This document shows positions 6,778 to 14,412 of a stretch of 14,412 nt of DNA, piece after piece. The stretch is from Granulosicoccaceae bacterium. Lineage in GTDB: Bacteria; Pseudomonadota; Gammaproteobacteria; Granulosicoccales; Granulosicoccaceae. The position numbers were made by a program, and so were the translations under genes. Under the pieces are notes generated by a model. It was not told the DNA's origin. It did no database searches and worked only from the letters and a program-made list of their open reading frames with translations. The DNA lies in assembly GCA_023301405.1 (NCBI GenBank), contig JALZUX010000570.1:1-14412 (forward strand), written 5' to 3'. Each line of letters starts with the position of its first letter. The first letter of the stretch is position 1.

Positions 6778-7746
6778 ATGACAGCAAGTAAATTGCAAAA
6801 GGTGGGAGTCGCTATCGCCTTCGGGCTGTTTGCCACTGGGGTTGCGGAGTCGCAAGATTCCAGCAAAGAAACCTTGAGTTTGTATCCACCTGACGCACAG
6901 CCAGGCGAGTGCTACGCGAAAGTGTTAGTCCCGGCGAAATACGATGTCGTTAGCGAAAAAGTACTGAAGCGTGAAGCCAGCGAAAAAGTCACCATTATCC
7001 CTGCGAAATTCGAATGGGTAGAAGAGCGCGTTCTGGTGAAGGAAGCGAATGAGGTCGTTACCGTGCAACCGGCCACCTTTAGATGGCTTGAAGAGCGAGT
7101 TATGGTTGAGCCTGCAACCACTCGATTGGTGTCAGTGCCAGCGGTTTATGAAACCGTCTCTGAACGGGTGCTTGATCGCCCTGAACAGACGGCCTGGAAG
7201 AAAGGTCGCGGGCCTATTGAAAAGATCGACAACACCACCGGTGAAATTTTATGTTTGGTGGTAGAGCCAGCTACCTTCAAAACGATTAACAGAACTGTTG
7301 TCAAGACACCAGCGTCAGCCCGTCAAATCGATGTGCCACCTGTATTCAAAACTATTCGAAAGCAGGTGGTAGATACACCGGCAAAAGTGCTGAAATCATC
7401 GGTACCGGCAGAGTTCTCAACGATCCGTGTTCGTAAGATGGTTGAGCCCGCTCGGGAAGATCGCAACAGCTTGCCTGCTGAGTTCCAGACGGTAACTAAG
7501 CGAGTCAAGGTGTCTAGCGAAAGAATGAGCTGGCAGTCCATCTTGTGTGAGACGAACGTCAACGAAGAAGTTATTGCTCGAATTCAGCAAGCACTTGCGA
7601 CCAAAGGGTTTAACCCGGGTGACATTGATGGTGTGTTAGGTAGCGCTACATTGAGTGCGGTAGAGGCCTTTCAACGAGCCAATAGCCTTGCCAGGGGTGG
7701 TGTGACAATGGAAACCTTGAAAGAGCTGAATGTGAGTCTGCGTTGA
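6778..7746 (+). CDS. Exported 23-residue-repeat protein with peptidoglycan-binding domain
   Basis: A 322-residue protein of unknown function. Residues 1-25 look like a Sec signal peptide (KLQKVGVAIAFGLFATGVAES). The body is eight degenerate repeats of consensus (V/I/E)PAxFxTVxxRVxxxPAxxxx(V). They start at residues 51, 74, 97, 120, 163, 186, 209 and 232, giving 23-residue spacing inside two blocks of four. Each block is preceded by a cysteine (GECYAKV, C45; GEILCLV, C159) and has a tryptophan 19 residues after its last PA proline (W140, W252). C257 follows the second block. Residues about 262-320 form a PG_binding_1-type domain (IQQALATKGFNPGDIDGVLG, then AVEAFQRANSL). An envelope location anchored to murein is inferred. 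AAGAG lies 9 bases before the ATG. It appears to be a single-gene unit with its own promoter and terminator. Confidence 0.85.
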   Translation: MTASKLQKVGVAIAFGLFATGVAESQDSSKETLSLYPPDAQPGECYAKVLVPAKYDVVSEKVLKREASEKVTIIPAKFEWVEERVLVKEANEVVTVQPATFRWLEERVMVEPATTRLVSVPAVYETVSERVLDRPEQTAWKKGRGPIEKIDNTTGEILCLVVEPATFKTINRTVVKTPASARQIDVPPVFKTIRKQVVDTPAKVLKSSVPAEFSTIRVRKMVEPAREDRNSLPAEFQTVTKRVKVSSERMSWQSILCETNVNEEVIARIQQALATKGFNPGDIDGVLGSATLSAVEAFQRANSLARGGVTMETLKELNVSLR

Positions 7747-7767
7747 TTTGAAGCTAGAGTCTTGTCA

Positions 7768-7796
7768 AAAAAATCCCGCCTAGTGCGGGATTTTTT
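7768..7796. terminator. Bidirectional intrinsic terminator
   Basis: TCCCGC / GCGGGA pair around a 5-base loop (CTAGT), flanked by six A on the left and six T on the right. It is therefore a textbook rho-independent terminator in both directions. It ends the repeat-protein transcript on + and backs up adk termination on -. Confidence 0.9.
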
Positions 7797-7818
7797 AACT
7801 AGCAATAGTTTTTGCTAG

Positions 7819-7820
<2 letters not shown>
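7797..7820. terminator. Second hairpin at the adk stop codon
   Basis: A perfect 9-bp inverted repeat (AACTAGCAA / TTGCTAGTT) with a 6-base loop overlaps the first bases of the adk stop codon. It abuts the stronger GC hairpin. It has no T-run of its own on the - strand, so it may assist termination or protect the 3' end of the adk mRNA. Confidence 0.5.
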
Positions 7821-8549
<729 letters not shown>

Positions 8550-8570
8550 AGACAACGCCAGATACCCAGT

Positions 8571-8599
8571 AATTTATGGATACTACGCTGTACTTGCAA
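8571..8599 (-). promoter_or_regulatory. Candidate sigma-70 promoter for adk
   Basis: On the - strand, TTGCAA (8594-8599, -35, 4 of 6) and TAAATT (complement of 8571-8576, -10, 4 of 6) are separated by 17 bases. The predicted leader is about 75 bases. Pattern match only. Confidence 0.35.
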
Positions 8600-8664
8600 C
8601 TAATCTTTGCATCACTCCCACTTGCCAGAGCCAAAACAGCACCGAATGAGTGCAATATCAACCC

Positions 8665-9258
8665 ATGAAAACACCGATCACACGCGACAGTCTGCCCGGC
8701 CTTCGGCAGGATATAGTATTCGAAGAAAGTTTCAATGACTCAACTCTTGTGTTTCACACCACCTGGGGGCTGTTCTCGCCTCGAGAAGTTGACTCTGGTA
8801 CCAAATTGTTGCTTGAGCACGTTGACGTGGCGCATAACGCCCGCATCCTTGACCTTGGCTGTGGCTACGGGGCGCTTGGTTTGCCGCTGGCAGCCACTAA
8901 CCCTGGCGCGCACGTGACAATGGTAGATAAAGATTTTGTAGCAGTAGAGTATTGTAAAAAAAACGCAGAATTGAATAATTTAAGCAATGTCGAGGTGGTG
9001 CTGAGCAATGGATTGAACCAGGTTGCTGATGGCGACTTTGATGTGGTTATTACTAACTTGCCAGCTAAATCTGGCAAGGAGTTGTACTACTTGATGTTTT
9101 ATGACACTCAAGCCAGGCTCAAGCCCGGTGGCAGTTTTTATATAGTCACCATTACCGGTTTGCGGGGTTTTGTGAAACGAACGTTCAATGAGATATTCGG
9201 CAATTATTCAAAATTGAAGCAGGGGCCCGTTTACACTGTGGCGATGGCTAAGCGTTAG
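8665..9258 (+). CDS. Class I SAM-dependent methyltransferase (RsmC/MTS-like)
   Basis: A roughly 200-residue methyltransferase with a single Rossmann-type domain of the 'small methyltransferase' (MTS) kind. Motif I is ILDLGCGYGALG (about residue 61 from this ATG), followed by the acidic VDKD that should bind the SAM ribose. The motif IV position reads TNLPAK rather than the NPPF/NPPY of RsmC-type N-methyltransferases. It lacks the extra N-terminal domain of RsmC (343 residues), so it is a minimal version. The RNA, protein or small-molecule substrate cannot be told. The start is uncertain: an in-frame GTG at 8650 would add five residues, and neither start has a clear ribosome site. It is transcribed away from adk and converges on tatD. 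Confidence 0.85.
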   Translation: MKTPITRDSLPGLRQDIVFEESFNDSTLVFHTTWGLFSPREVDSGTKLLLEHVDVAHNARILDLGCGYGALGLPLAATNPGAHVTMVDKDFVAVEYCKKNAELNNLSNVEVVLSNGLNQVADGDFDVVITNLPAKSGKELYYLMFYDTQARLKPGGSFYIVTITGLRGFVKRTFNEIFGNYSKLKQGPVYTVAMAKR

Positions 9259-9363
9259 GGCGCAGATCATCTGCTTGATGGTTTCTTGGCCTCTCACTTT
9301 GACTGCTGCGGGTTGCCCTTGTGCAGATCGTGCCACTACAGCGAGGCGGCTTGGTTGGTACGG

Positions 9364-10191
9364 TCAGTTTTGCGTCAGGTTGGGCAGCTGAAAAAATTCA
9401 ACCGCGTTTTGAGTCGTTTGTTGGGCAATTTCTAATTCAGATTCAGGCCGCGCCGCGCTAATAGTGCGTAGCACCTCAGGCAGGGTGCAAGGCTCGTTTC
9501 GTCGGGTTTTGGGTTTCGGTAGTATTGATCTTGGCATTAGGTAAGGCGCGTCGGTCTCGATCATGAGCCGGTTTAGCGGGATAGATTTTACGCAATGTAG
9601 CAGGTGAGTGCCGCGCCTCTCATCGCAGATCCAGCCCGTGATCCCGATGTGACAGTCCAGTTCAAGGTAGTCTTGCAGCGCCTCGGCAGTATCGGTGAAG
9701 CAATGGATTACGATTTTTTCAAGCTCACTGCGGTGTTCTTTTAATATGGCCAGAAAGGTCTGATGCGCATCACGTTGGTGTAAAAATAACGGCTTACGGA
9801 ATTTTTTTGCAAGCTCAATGTGGGCAATGAATGAGCTTTGTTGTTTTTCACGTGGAGAAATATCACGAAAGAAGTCCAGCCCGGTTTCTCCAACGGCCGC
9901 AACCTCCGGGGCTGCAATCATTGTGGTTAGTGCTGAACTTGCATTGTCATTAAATTGTTCGGCGTAGTGCGGATGTATGCCGGCGGTTGCTGAGAAAAGC
10001 GTTGGGTGTCTGCGTGCTAGTTCAATAGCTTTTTGACTTTGGTCAAGATCAGAGCCAGTCACTATCATGTGGGCAACATTGGCCTGCTTTGCCCGTAAAA
10101 CGCACTGATCAAAATCAACATGAAATGATTCGTGAGTGAGGTTTGCGCCAATATCAATCACGGGCTTGATAGCGGGAGATACGTTAAACAA
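9364..10191 (-). CDS. tatD: TatD family metal-dependent DNase
   Basis: TIM-barrel metallohydrolase of 275 residues. Known TatD proteins act as 3'-5' exonucleases on DNA/RNA and in DNA-damage responses, despite the Tat name. It begins with DIGANLT in place of the HxH metal motif of YcfH-type relatives, as in true E. coli TatD (DIGVNLT). It also shares GIHPH at 71-75, GETGLDF at 101-107 (metal-binding E102), FLHQRDAH with H138, IHCFTDT with H163, GITGWICDERRG, and IETDAPYL with D214. E. coli TatD has cysteine where Q139 stands. The start is TTG, supported by AAGG 8 bases upstream; no ATG lies nearby. No tatABC genes are beside it. It is divergent from slt. Confidence 0.92.
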   Translation of the reverse strand: MFNVSPAIKPVIDIGANLTHESFHVDFDQCVLRAKQANVAHMIVTGSDLDQSQKAIELARRHPTLFSATAGIHPHYAEQFNDNASSALTTMIAAPEVAAVGETGLDFFRDISPREKQQSSFIAHIELAKKFRKPLFLHQRDAHQTFLAILKEHRSELEKIVIHCFTDTAEALQDYLELDCHIGITGWICDERRGTHLLHCVKSIPLNRLMIETDAPYLMPRSILPKPKTRRNEPCTLPEVLRTISAARPESELEIAQQTTQNAVEFFQLPNLTQN

Positions 10192-10278
10192 AATAGTTGC
10201 CTTGTTTATAAAGTTTTATTGATTGCTCAACGGATTTTTTCTATGGCGTGCTGTGCTGTAAAGCGTGTAGAGTAAGTT

Positions 10279-10284
10279 TATAAT
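10279..10284 (+). promoter_or_regulatory. Candidate -10 element for slt
   Basis: A perfect TATAAT 37 bases before the slt start. The hexamer 17 bases upstream, CTGTAA, is only 3 of 6 to the -35 consensus. This is the best promoter match in the tatD-slt divergent gap. Confidence 0.45.
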
Positions 10285-10320
10285 ACCCCATACAAATCTC
10301 TTCACAACCAGGTTGCAAGA

Positions 10321-12366
10321 TTGTCTTTGAAGAATCCAGTATTGATGTTAACCATTGCCTTTTCTTGTGTTAAGGGTGCGATAAAAACTGATCATAATGT
10401 GGTGTGGCGCTTTTGTTGTGCCTTTGTTGTGTTGGTATCTATTTCATTCAATGCCGCTGCATCCAACCTTGATTCGGCAGCTCTCGGTGAGAAAATAAAA
10501 TCTAATTATCAACAGCAAAGGCAAATGTATTTGCAGTTGAATGATCTAGTAAAAGGCGGTCGGCACGCGATGGCTGCAGGCCGAGCGGATGAGCTAAAAG
10601 GCTACCCGCTGTCGGGGCATTTCGAGTACTTGCTTCTTCGAAAAACAATTAGTGATAGCCCTGCTCCGGTGGCTTTACTTGGGCAGGTGCACGCTTTGCG
10701 AAAGCAGCATAAGGATGATCGATCTCACCGTCGGCTATTGGGTCTTTTGAAAAATCGTGCGGTGAAACTTGATCGGTGGAAAGATTATTCCGCAATCGCT
10801 AGTGCTGCCAATGCACCAACACATCCTTGTGATGATCTGCTAGCCAGAGTGAAAAACAAACAGATAAAATCATTTGATGCTGCTGCCGGTGAGTTGTGGG
10901 CGTCTCCTGCCAAGCACACAAGAAATTGTGATGCCGCATTCGAGGCAACTATCAAGCAAACTGGTGATGTTCCCACGGGTGCTTTATGGCAACGTAGTGT
11001 GGCACTGCTGCTTAGTGGAAAAAAGGATAAGGTACGTGATTTACTGAGTTACTACAGCTTGCGCGACAGGCGCATAGTAGAGCAATGGATTAACCTGATT
11101 GATGATCCAGAACAGCTTATTAAGTCTGAGGCAATGCAAGGCAAAACCCAGCATCATCGGCGACTGGTTAAGTTTGTACTGCGGCGTTGGGCTCGTGAGG
11201 ATTTATTGGCTGCCAGCCGTTTTTGGGTCCAGTCGGGAACAAGCTTCGGCTTCAGTAACGCAGATGTAAGCGACATCGTTGGAGACTATGCGGTTCTTGC
11301 AGCAAAGCGAGGTATGCCTGAGGCCGTTGATATGCTAGAAGCCGCTAGTGGCGATAACCGTGGAGTGCGCTATTGGCGAATTCGTATGGCGCTGCGTGAA
11401 CAAAACTGGCGGTCTGCTGTTCTGCAACTGGAACGCCTAACGGCAGAGGAAAAGAAATCCGGTCGATGGCAATACTGGAGGGCGCGAGCCCTAGCCGAGC
11501 TTGGCTACACTGGCGCGGCGCATAAGATCTATAAGCAATTGGCCATCGAGGTTAATTACCACGGATTTCTGGCAGCAGATCAGTTAGGGCTCAGTTACCA
11601 GATAGACGTGAGTGATCCACAAGCTAGCAAAGAAGAAATAGATAAGCTTTTACAAAACCCACAAATTGCTAGGGCGCTAGAGTTTTTTCTGGTTGATATT
11701 GGTTGGGAGGGGCGGCGAGCATGGAATAACGCGCTTGTGGATGCCAGCGATCGTGAAATGTTAGCGGCGGCGCAAATAGCGTTGTCGGTTGGTTGGTATG
11801 ATCGCGCTTACGCAGCGATAAAACGCACCAGCTTGAAGTCTGCGCTCAGCTATCTGTTCCCAACGCCACATACCGAGCTGGTGAGTCAGACAGCGGCACT
11901 GAACTCAGTAGCAAAGGCTTTTGTATATGGAGTCATACGGCAGGAAAGCGGGTATATTCCTGATGTGAAATCTTCAGCCGGGGCGGTGGGCTTAATGCAA
12001 CTGATGCCCGCGACTGCTAAAGACATGGGGAAAAAACTGGGCGTTAACGCACCTGCATGGAAGCTGATTGACAGTGAGTTCAACATCCGTCTTGGCATTC
12101 AGTATCTGAATTTGGTGCTGCGTCGATTTGACGAAAATACAGTACTGGCAGCAGCGGCTTACAATGCAGGGCCGCATCGCGTTAAGCAGTGGATTTTGGG
12201 TGAAGCGCTGCCCGCAGATGTGTGGGTTGAAACCATCCCTTTTGATGAAACACGGGACTATGTGAAGGGCGTATTGTTTAATACCACGGTATCGGACTGG
12301 CGTTTTAAGAGCGGAGCGCTTACGCGGCTGAACATGCGTATGCCCGATGTTAAGTCACCAGGCTGA
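10321..12366 (+). CDS. slt: Soluble lytic murein transglycosylase (Slt70-like)
   Basis: Periplasmic enzyme that cleaves the MurNAc-GlcNAc bond of peptidoglycan, forming 1,6-anhydroMurNAc, in wall turnover. At 681 residues from the TTG it compares with 645 in E. coli. A hydrophobic signal segment (RFCCAFVVLVSISFNAAAS) lies at 30-48. A long helical superhelical domain with many R/W/A-rich helical repeats then forms the ring. The catalytic SLT domain starts near 530 and has E542 in RQESGYIPDVKSSAGAVG, GLMQLMP at 557-563 and AAYNAGPHRV with Y614. All key catalytic motifs are present. The start is uncertain: TTG 10321 gives an unusually long 29-residue stretch before the signal core, while ATG 10345 or a GTG near 10402 would give a more normal signal peptide. 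Confidence 0.93.
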   Translation: MSLKNPVLMLTIAFSCVKGAIKTDHNVVWRFCCAFVVLVSISFNAAASNLDSAALGEKIKSNYQQQRQMYLQLNDLVKGGRHAMAAGRADELKGYPLSGHFEYLLLRKTISDSPAPVALLGQVHALRKQHKDDRSHRRLLGLLKNRAVKLDRWKDYSAIASAANAPTHPCDDLLARVKNKQIKSFDAAAGELWASPAKHTRNCDAAFEATIKQTGDVPTGALWQRSVALLLSGKKDKVRDLLSYYSLRDRRIVEQWINLIDDPEQLIKSEAMQGKTQHHRRLVKFVLRRWAREDLLAASRFWVQSGTSFGFSNADVSDIVGDYAVLAAKRGMPEAVDMLEAASGDNRGVRYWRIRMALREQNWRSAVLQLERLTAEEKKSGRWQYWRARALAELGYTGAAHKIYKQLAIEVNYHGFLAADQLGLSYQIDVSDPQASKEEIDKLLQNPQIARALEFFLVDIGWEGRRAWNNALVDASDREMLAAAQIALSVGWYDRAYAAIKRTSLKSALSYLFPTPHTELVSQTAALNSVAKAFVYGVIRQESGYIPDVKSSAGAVGLMQLMPATAKDMGKKLGVNAPAWKLIDSEFNIRLGIQYLNLVLRRFDENTVLAAAAYNAGPHRVKQWILGEALPADVWVETIPFDETRDYVKGVLFNTTVSDWRFKSGALTRLNMRMPDVKSPG

Positions 12367-12409
12367 TCTGCCAATTATTTATGAGCGGGAAAGTTGTATC
12401 AATCTTCGC

Positions 12410-12724
12410 TTACTGCGCTGACCCGCCACGGCACTCCGGAGAAGCAGAAGCAGACTCGCCTCTTAGGGTCCACTCTTCAGGTGTGTATGTGTGTAAGGCT
12501 AGCGCATGAATACTACCGCTGAGTTCTTCTTTTAGCAGCTTGTTCACTGTGCGGTGTCGGGCCAGTAATTTCATGTCGGTGAATTGATCACTCACAACTA
12601 CCACGCGAAAGTGAGATTCCGAATTGGGTGGTACATTGTGCATGTGGCTTTCGTTTTGGATGTCCAAGTGAATATTGGGTAGGCCATCGCTGAGTTTTTT
12701 TTGAATGGTGTTTTGAGTGTTCAT
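12410..12724 (-). CDS. bolA: BolA family protein
   Basis: Small KH-like protein of 104 residues (105 in E. coli) that partners monothiol glutaredoxins in iron-sulfur handling. In E. coli it also affects morphology and envelope gene expression in stationary phase. The alignment covers the whole length: SESHFRVVVVSDQF at 35-48, the RHRTVNKLL segment at 56-64 with the ligand histidine H57, and HALALHTYTPEEW at 73-85. The C-terminal tail (ASPECRGGSAQ) is shared with E. coli BolA (ASPPCRGAGS), which supports BolA itself rather than IbaG/YrbA. It converges on slt with a 43-base gap and is divergent from the orphan-ppiC pair. The ribosome site is weak (GGA about 10 bases upstream). Confidence 0.95.
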   Translation of the reverse strand: MNTQNTIQKKLSDGLPNIHLDIQNESHMHNVPPNSESHFRVVVVSDQFTDMKLLARHRTVNKLLKEELSGSIHALALHTYTPEEWTLRGESASASPECRGGSAQ

Positions 12725-12759
12725 TGTTTAGAGTCCGGGGCCTCAAGTGAATTAGTGTC

Positions 12760-12776
12760 ACCCAATTGACTTGGGT
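12760..12776. promoter_or_regulatory. Inverted repeat in the bolA upstream region
   Basis: ACCCAA-TTGAC-TTGGGT forms a 6-bp dyad with a 5-base centre, 36 bases upstream of the bolA start. The size suits a dimeric regulator or a short hairpin in the bolA leader. No regulator is identifiable. Confidence 0.2.
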
Positions 12777-12848
12777 TGAGTGGAATTAGCCATGCAGGCG
12801 CTTTTAGAAATTTACTATTGCATCGGCTCGGGTTTATTGGTCGGTTTC

Positions 12849-12857
12849 TGGTATAAT
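12849..12857 (+). promoter_or_regulatory. Extended -10 promoter for the orphan-ppiC pair
   Basis: TGgTATAAT is a perfect extended -10 (hexamer at 12852-12857), 29 bases before the ATG at 12887, leaving a leader of roughly 20 bases. The -35 region is poor, which fits this promoter class. Confidence 0.6.
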
Positions 12858-12886
12858 ACCCGACATTTTGATGGGCAAGAATTTCT

Positions 12887-13162
12887 ATGTCGCAGCTACA
12901 ACTTAGCGGTAAATTGATACAAGATGTAAAGGAATTACTGGCTACTCATGATCCGGCAGCGACCGATCCCGGTGTTGCATCCCAATACTTAAGCGCTGTG
13001 ATTGGCTTTATGTTGGGGCACGAGGATATGCCGGATGCTCAAAAGCAAGAGATTCTTGAAGAGCTAATGGCGTTTGCCAATCATGTTGCTTCCGATGTGC
13101 AGCGGCAAAAAACACAGGAAGCTCAGTCAGCTTCTGGTGTTTGGAAACCCGGAAACTCCTAA
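12887..13162 (+). CDS. Small hypothetical protein upstream of ppiC
   Basis: I do not recognise a family for this 91-residue protein. It looks soluble, acidic and mostly helical: an N-terminal helix (SGKLIQDVKELLATH), the segment DPGVASQYLSAVIGFMLGHEDMP, a second helix (AQKQEILEELMAFANHVASDVQRQ) and a polar tail ending WKPGNS. There is no signal peptide, membrane segment or metal motif. It is likely real: it follows a strong extended -10 promoter, precedes ppiC by 56 bases in the same direction, and has natural amino-acid use. Only a weak GGGCAAG stands as ribosome site. A regulatory or chaperone-adjacent role is conceivable from the neighbour alone and is not supported by motifs. Confidence 0.75.
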   Translation: MSQLQLSGKLIQDVKELLATHDPAATDPGVASQYLSAVIGFMLGHEDMPDAQKQEILEELMAFANHVASDVQRQKTQEAQSASGVWKPGNS

Positions 13163-13218
13163 TTTCCAATTAGTTATTAATCTAAAGCTTACTAACCAAC
13201 AATGAGAGGGTTCTTTAA

Positions 13219-13497
13219 ATGGCCAATGCAACAGCGCGGCACATACTTGTTGATACTGAAGAAAAGTGTCTTGATTTAAAAAAACAAATAACTGATGGCG
13301 GTGATTTTGCAGCGCTGGCGTCTGAGCATTCCAGTTGCCCATCTGGCAAGTCTGGTGGCGATCTTGGATCTTTTGGTCCGGGCCAGATGGTTAAAGAATT
13401 TGATGAGGTTGTATTCAACGAAGCTGTTGGTGAGGTTCATGGACCGGTTAAAACGCAGTTTGGTTATCACCTTCTAGAAGTCACGTCACGTAGTTAA
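13219..13497 (+). CDS. ppiC: Parvulin-type peptidyl-prolyl cis-trans isomerase PpiC
   Basis: Cytoplasmic stand-alone parvulin (Par10) of 92 residues, which catalyses cis-trans isomerisation of X-Pro bonds. It matches E. coli PpiC (93 residues) throughout: ARHILVDTEEKCLDLKKQI, then ADFAAL-like GGDFAALASEHSSCPSGKSGGDLGSFG with the family cysteine and GGDLG loop, GQMVKEFDEVVF, and the C-terminal TQFGYHLLEV strand. The active-site histidines H8 (ARHILV) and H84 (FGYHLL) and the cysteine in SSCPS are present. It has no export signal, unlike SurA and PpiD. A clear ribosome site (GAGAGGG) precedes the ATG. It probably shares the mRNA of the 91-residue orphan. Confidence 0.96.
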   Translation: MANATARHILVDTEEKCLDLKKQITDGGDFAALASEHSSCPSGKSGGDLGSFGPGQMVKEFDEVVFNEAVGEVHGPVKTQFGYHLLEVTSRS

Positions 13498-13505
13498 AGA
13501 CAAAA

Positions 13506-13532
13506 GGCGCTACCGCAACCAGCGGTAGTGCT
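13506..13532 (+). terminator. Hairpin downstream of ppiC
   Basis: GCGCTACCGC pairs with GCGGTAGTGC around a 5-base loop, a 10-bp stem with one G-T wobble, 10 bases after the ppiC stop. The following sequence (CTGTTCC) has few T, so termination may be inefficient or the hairpin may serve as a 3' end. Confidence 0.5.
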
Positions 13533-13696
13533 GTTCCCCGCCTGTGAGATTCGCCGGTCGTCGTCTCTCCTGCATGAAAAATAAGCCGTAGTTTTCGGGC
13601 GGTTGCCTGCAGTGTGCCGAGGGCCGATCGAGATCTGTCTTTGGGTGGTAGTATTTTGCACTCTTTGGCTTACGGAGTCGGTGTTCTTTATTTTGA

Positions 13697-14389
13697 ATGC
13701 CAAGCACTTTTCAAATGAACAACAAGCTAAATTCAGTTGAGATAAAAAGCAATATGATCTCCATGATGGCGGTCGTGTTGCGTGATGTAGATCTTGAGCA
13801 GATAGCGTTAGGGCTGCAGGGGCGCATAGATCAAGCCCCGGCGTTTTTTAAGAATACGCCAGTAATCGTAGACTTTTCAAATGTCTCAATTGATTTCAGT
13901 TTTGATTTTAATTCGCTCTTCAAGCTGATCCGGCAGCGGCAGCTTTTGCCTGTTGCCGTTCGTGGAATTCCCCTTGAGTTAGGTGAAAGTATGCAACAAG
14001 CGGGGGTGCCTGTTGTAGAGCAAGCAGTCGCGCCTACAGTGCGACGGGGCAGGGCGGGGAAAACGTTGATCATCAGCGAAGCCATCTCTGATGATCAGCA
14101 GTGCTTTGCTCAGGACAGCGACCTTGTCGTGTTAGCGTCTTGCCATGCTGGCGTTGAGTTGATTGCCGATGGCAACATTCACGTATACGGCGCCTTGCGA
14201 GGGCCGGCTGTTTGCGGTGCTCATGGTGATACTGATGCAAGAATTTTTTGCACGGCACTTGAGACTGGTTTGGTGTCGGTGGCTGGCCACCCCTATCTGT
14301 TGGACAATATTCCCGAGGAACTAAAGAACTGTCTGGTGCAGGTTCGGCTAAGCAACGGGCAAGTTTTGATCGAGCCATTGGGCCCTTAA
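13697..14389 (+). CDS. minC: Septum site-determining protein MinC (divergent)
   Basis: Inhibitor of FtsZ ring assembly, which with MinD blocks division away from mid-cell; 230 residues (231 in E. coli). The N-terminal domain shows the IDQAPAFFKNTPVIVDF segment at 44-60. The C-terminal beta-helix domain shows DLVVLASCHAGVELIADGNIHVYGALRG at 142-169, GAHGDTDARIFC at 174-185 and GLVSVAG at 191-197. Several normally fixed positions differ. The RSGQ segment (VRSGQQIYA in relatives) reads ISDDQQCFA at 130-138, and RGRA reads RGPA at 168-171. Either MinD contact has changed or its compensating partner has. No ribosome site precedes ATG 13697 or ATG 13715, so the exact start is open. minD and minE would be expected beyond the window edge. 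Confidence 0.92.
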   Translation: MPSTFQMNNKLNSVEIKSNMISMMAVVLRDVDLEQIALGLQGRIDQAPAFFKNTPVIVDFSNVSIDFSFDFNSLFKLIRQRQLLPVAVRGIPLELGESMQQAGVPVVEQAVAPTVRRGRAGKTLIISEAISDDQQCFAQDSDLVVLASCHAGVELIADGNIHVYGALRGPAVCGAHGDTDARIFCTALETGLVSVAGHPYLLDNIPEELKNCLVQVRLSNGQVLIEPLGP

Positions 14390-14412
14390 CAGGTAAATCC
14401 GACTTGCTGCCT

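Noticed and set aside
6358..6855. 165-codon open frame on the - strand across the 3' end of trmH and the gap before the repeat-protein gene
   Set aside because: Low-complexity His/Pro/Leu-rich translation with no motif, antisense to well-supported genes and their promoter region.
9262..9274. Palindrome GCAGATCATCTGC after the methyltransferase gene
   Set aside because: The one-base centre cannot form a terminator loop and no T-run follows; chance or a weak protein site is as likely.
13498..13696. 199-base gap before minC searched for promoter, small RNA or ORF
   Set aside because: Apart from the ppiC hairpin, I saw no convincing -35/-10 pair, ribosome site or supported small gene.
14073..14378. 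101-codon - strand frame opposite the minC C-terminal domain
   Set aside because: The sense frame shows conserved MinC motifs; the antisense product is Arg/Gln/His-rich filler.

Overview
The window looks like ordinary chromosomal DNA from a gammaproteobacterium, probably a free-living marine or aquatic one. TatD, TrmH, BolA, PpiC, Slt and Adk all resemble gammaproteobacterial (E. coli-type) versions. Base composition is moderate and looks even across the window. I see no mobile element, CRISPR array, rRNA or tRNA, and no toxin or phage module. Three or four genes seem to use TTG or GTG starts.

Layout. Positions 1-2400 hold mscL (osmotic safety valve) followed closely by a CLC-family chloride channel/transporter with a C-terminal CBS pair, both on the + strand, ending at a strong hairpin shared with the convergent next gene. 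Positions 2400-3698 (- strand) hold a 432-residue 3-hydroxyacyl-CoA dehydrogenase. It is read divergently from a tight + strand cluster at 3818-6644: an O-acetylhomoserine sulfhydrylase-type PLP enzyme, an alpha/beta hydrolase and the tRNA Gm18 methyltransferase TrmH, each stop overlapping the next start by one base. Positions 6778-7746 encode an exported protein with eight 23-residue repeats and a C-terminal peptidoglycan-binding domain, the least described gene here. It converges on adk (7819-8487, -), with two hairpins between them.

From 8650 on come a small class I SAM methyltransferase (+), tatD (-), the lytic transglycosylase slt (+), bolA (-), a 91-residue orphan followed by ppiC (+), and minC (+) at the right edge, where minD would be expected next.

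Themes. Several products act at the envelope or in cell shape: MscL, CLC, the repeat/peptidoglycan-binding protein, Slt, BolA and MinC. The rest are housekeeping metabolism and RNA modification. I found no clear new multi-gene system. The points most worth checking are the strictly periodic repeat protein, a MinC whose RSGQ motif (used for MinD contact in E. coli) has lost its arginine, serine and glycine, and the dehydrogenase that ends where many relatives continue into an enoyl-CoA hydratase domain. No stretch over 300 bases lacks a gene.
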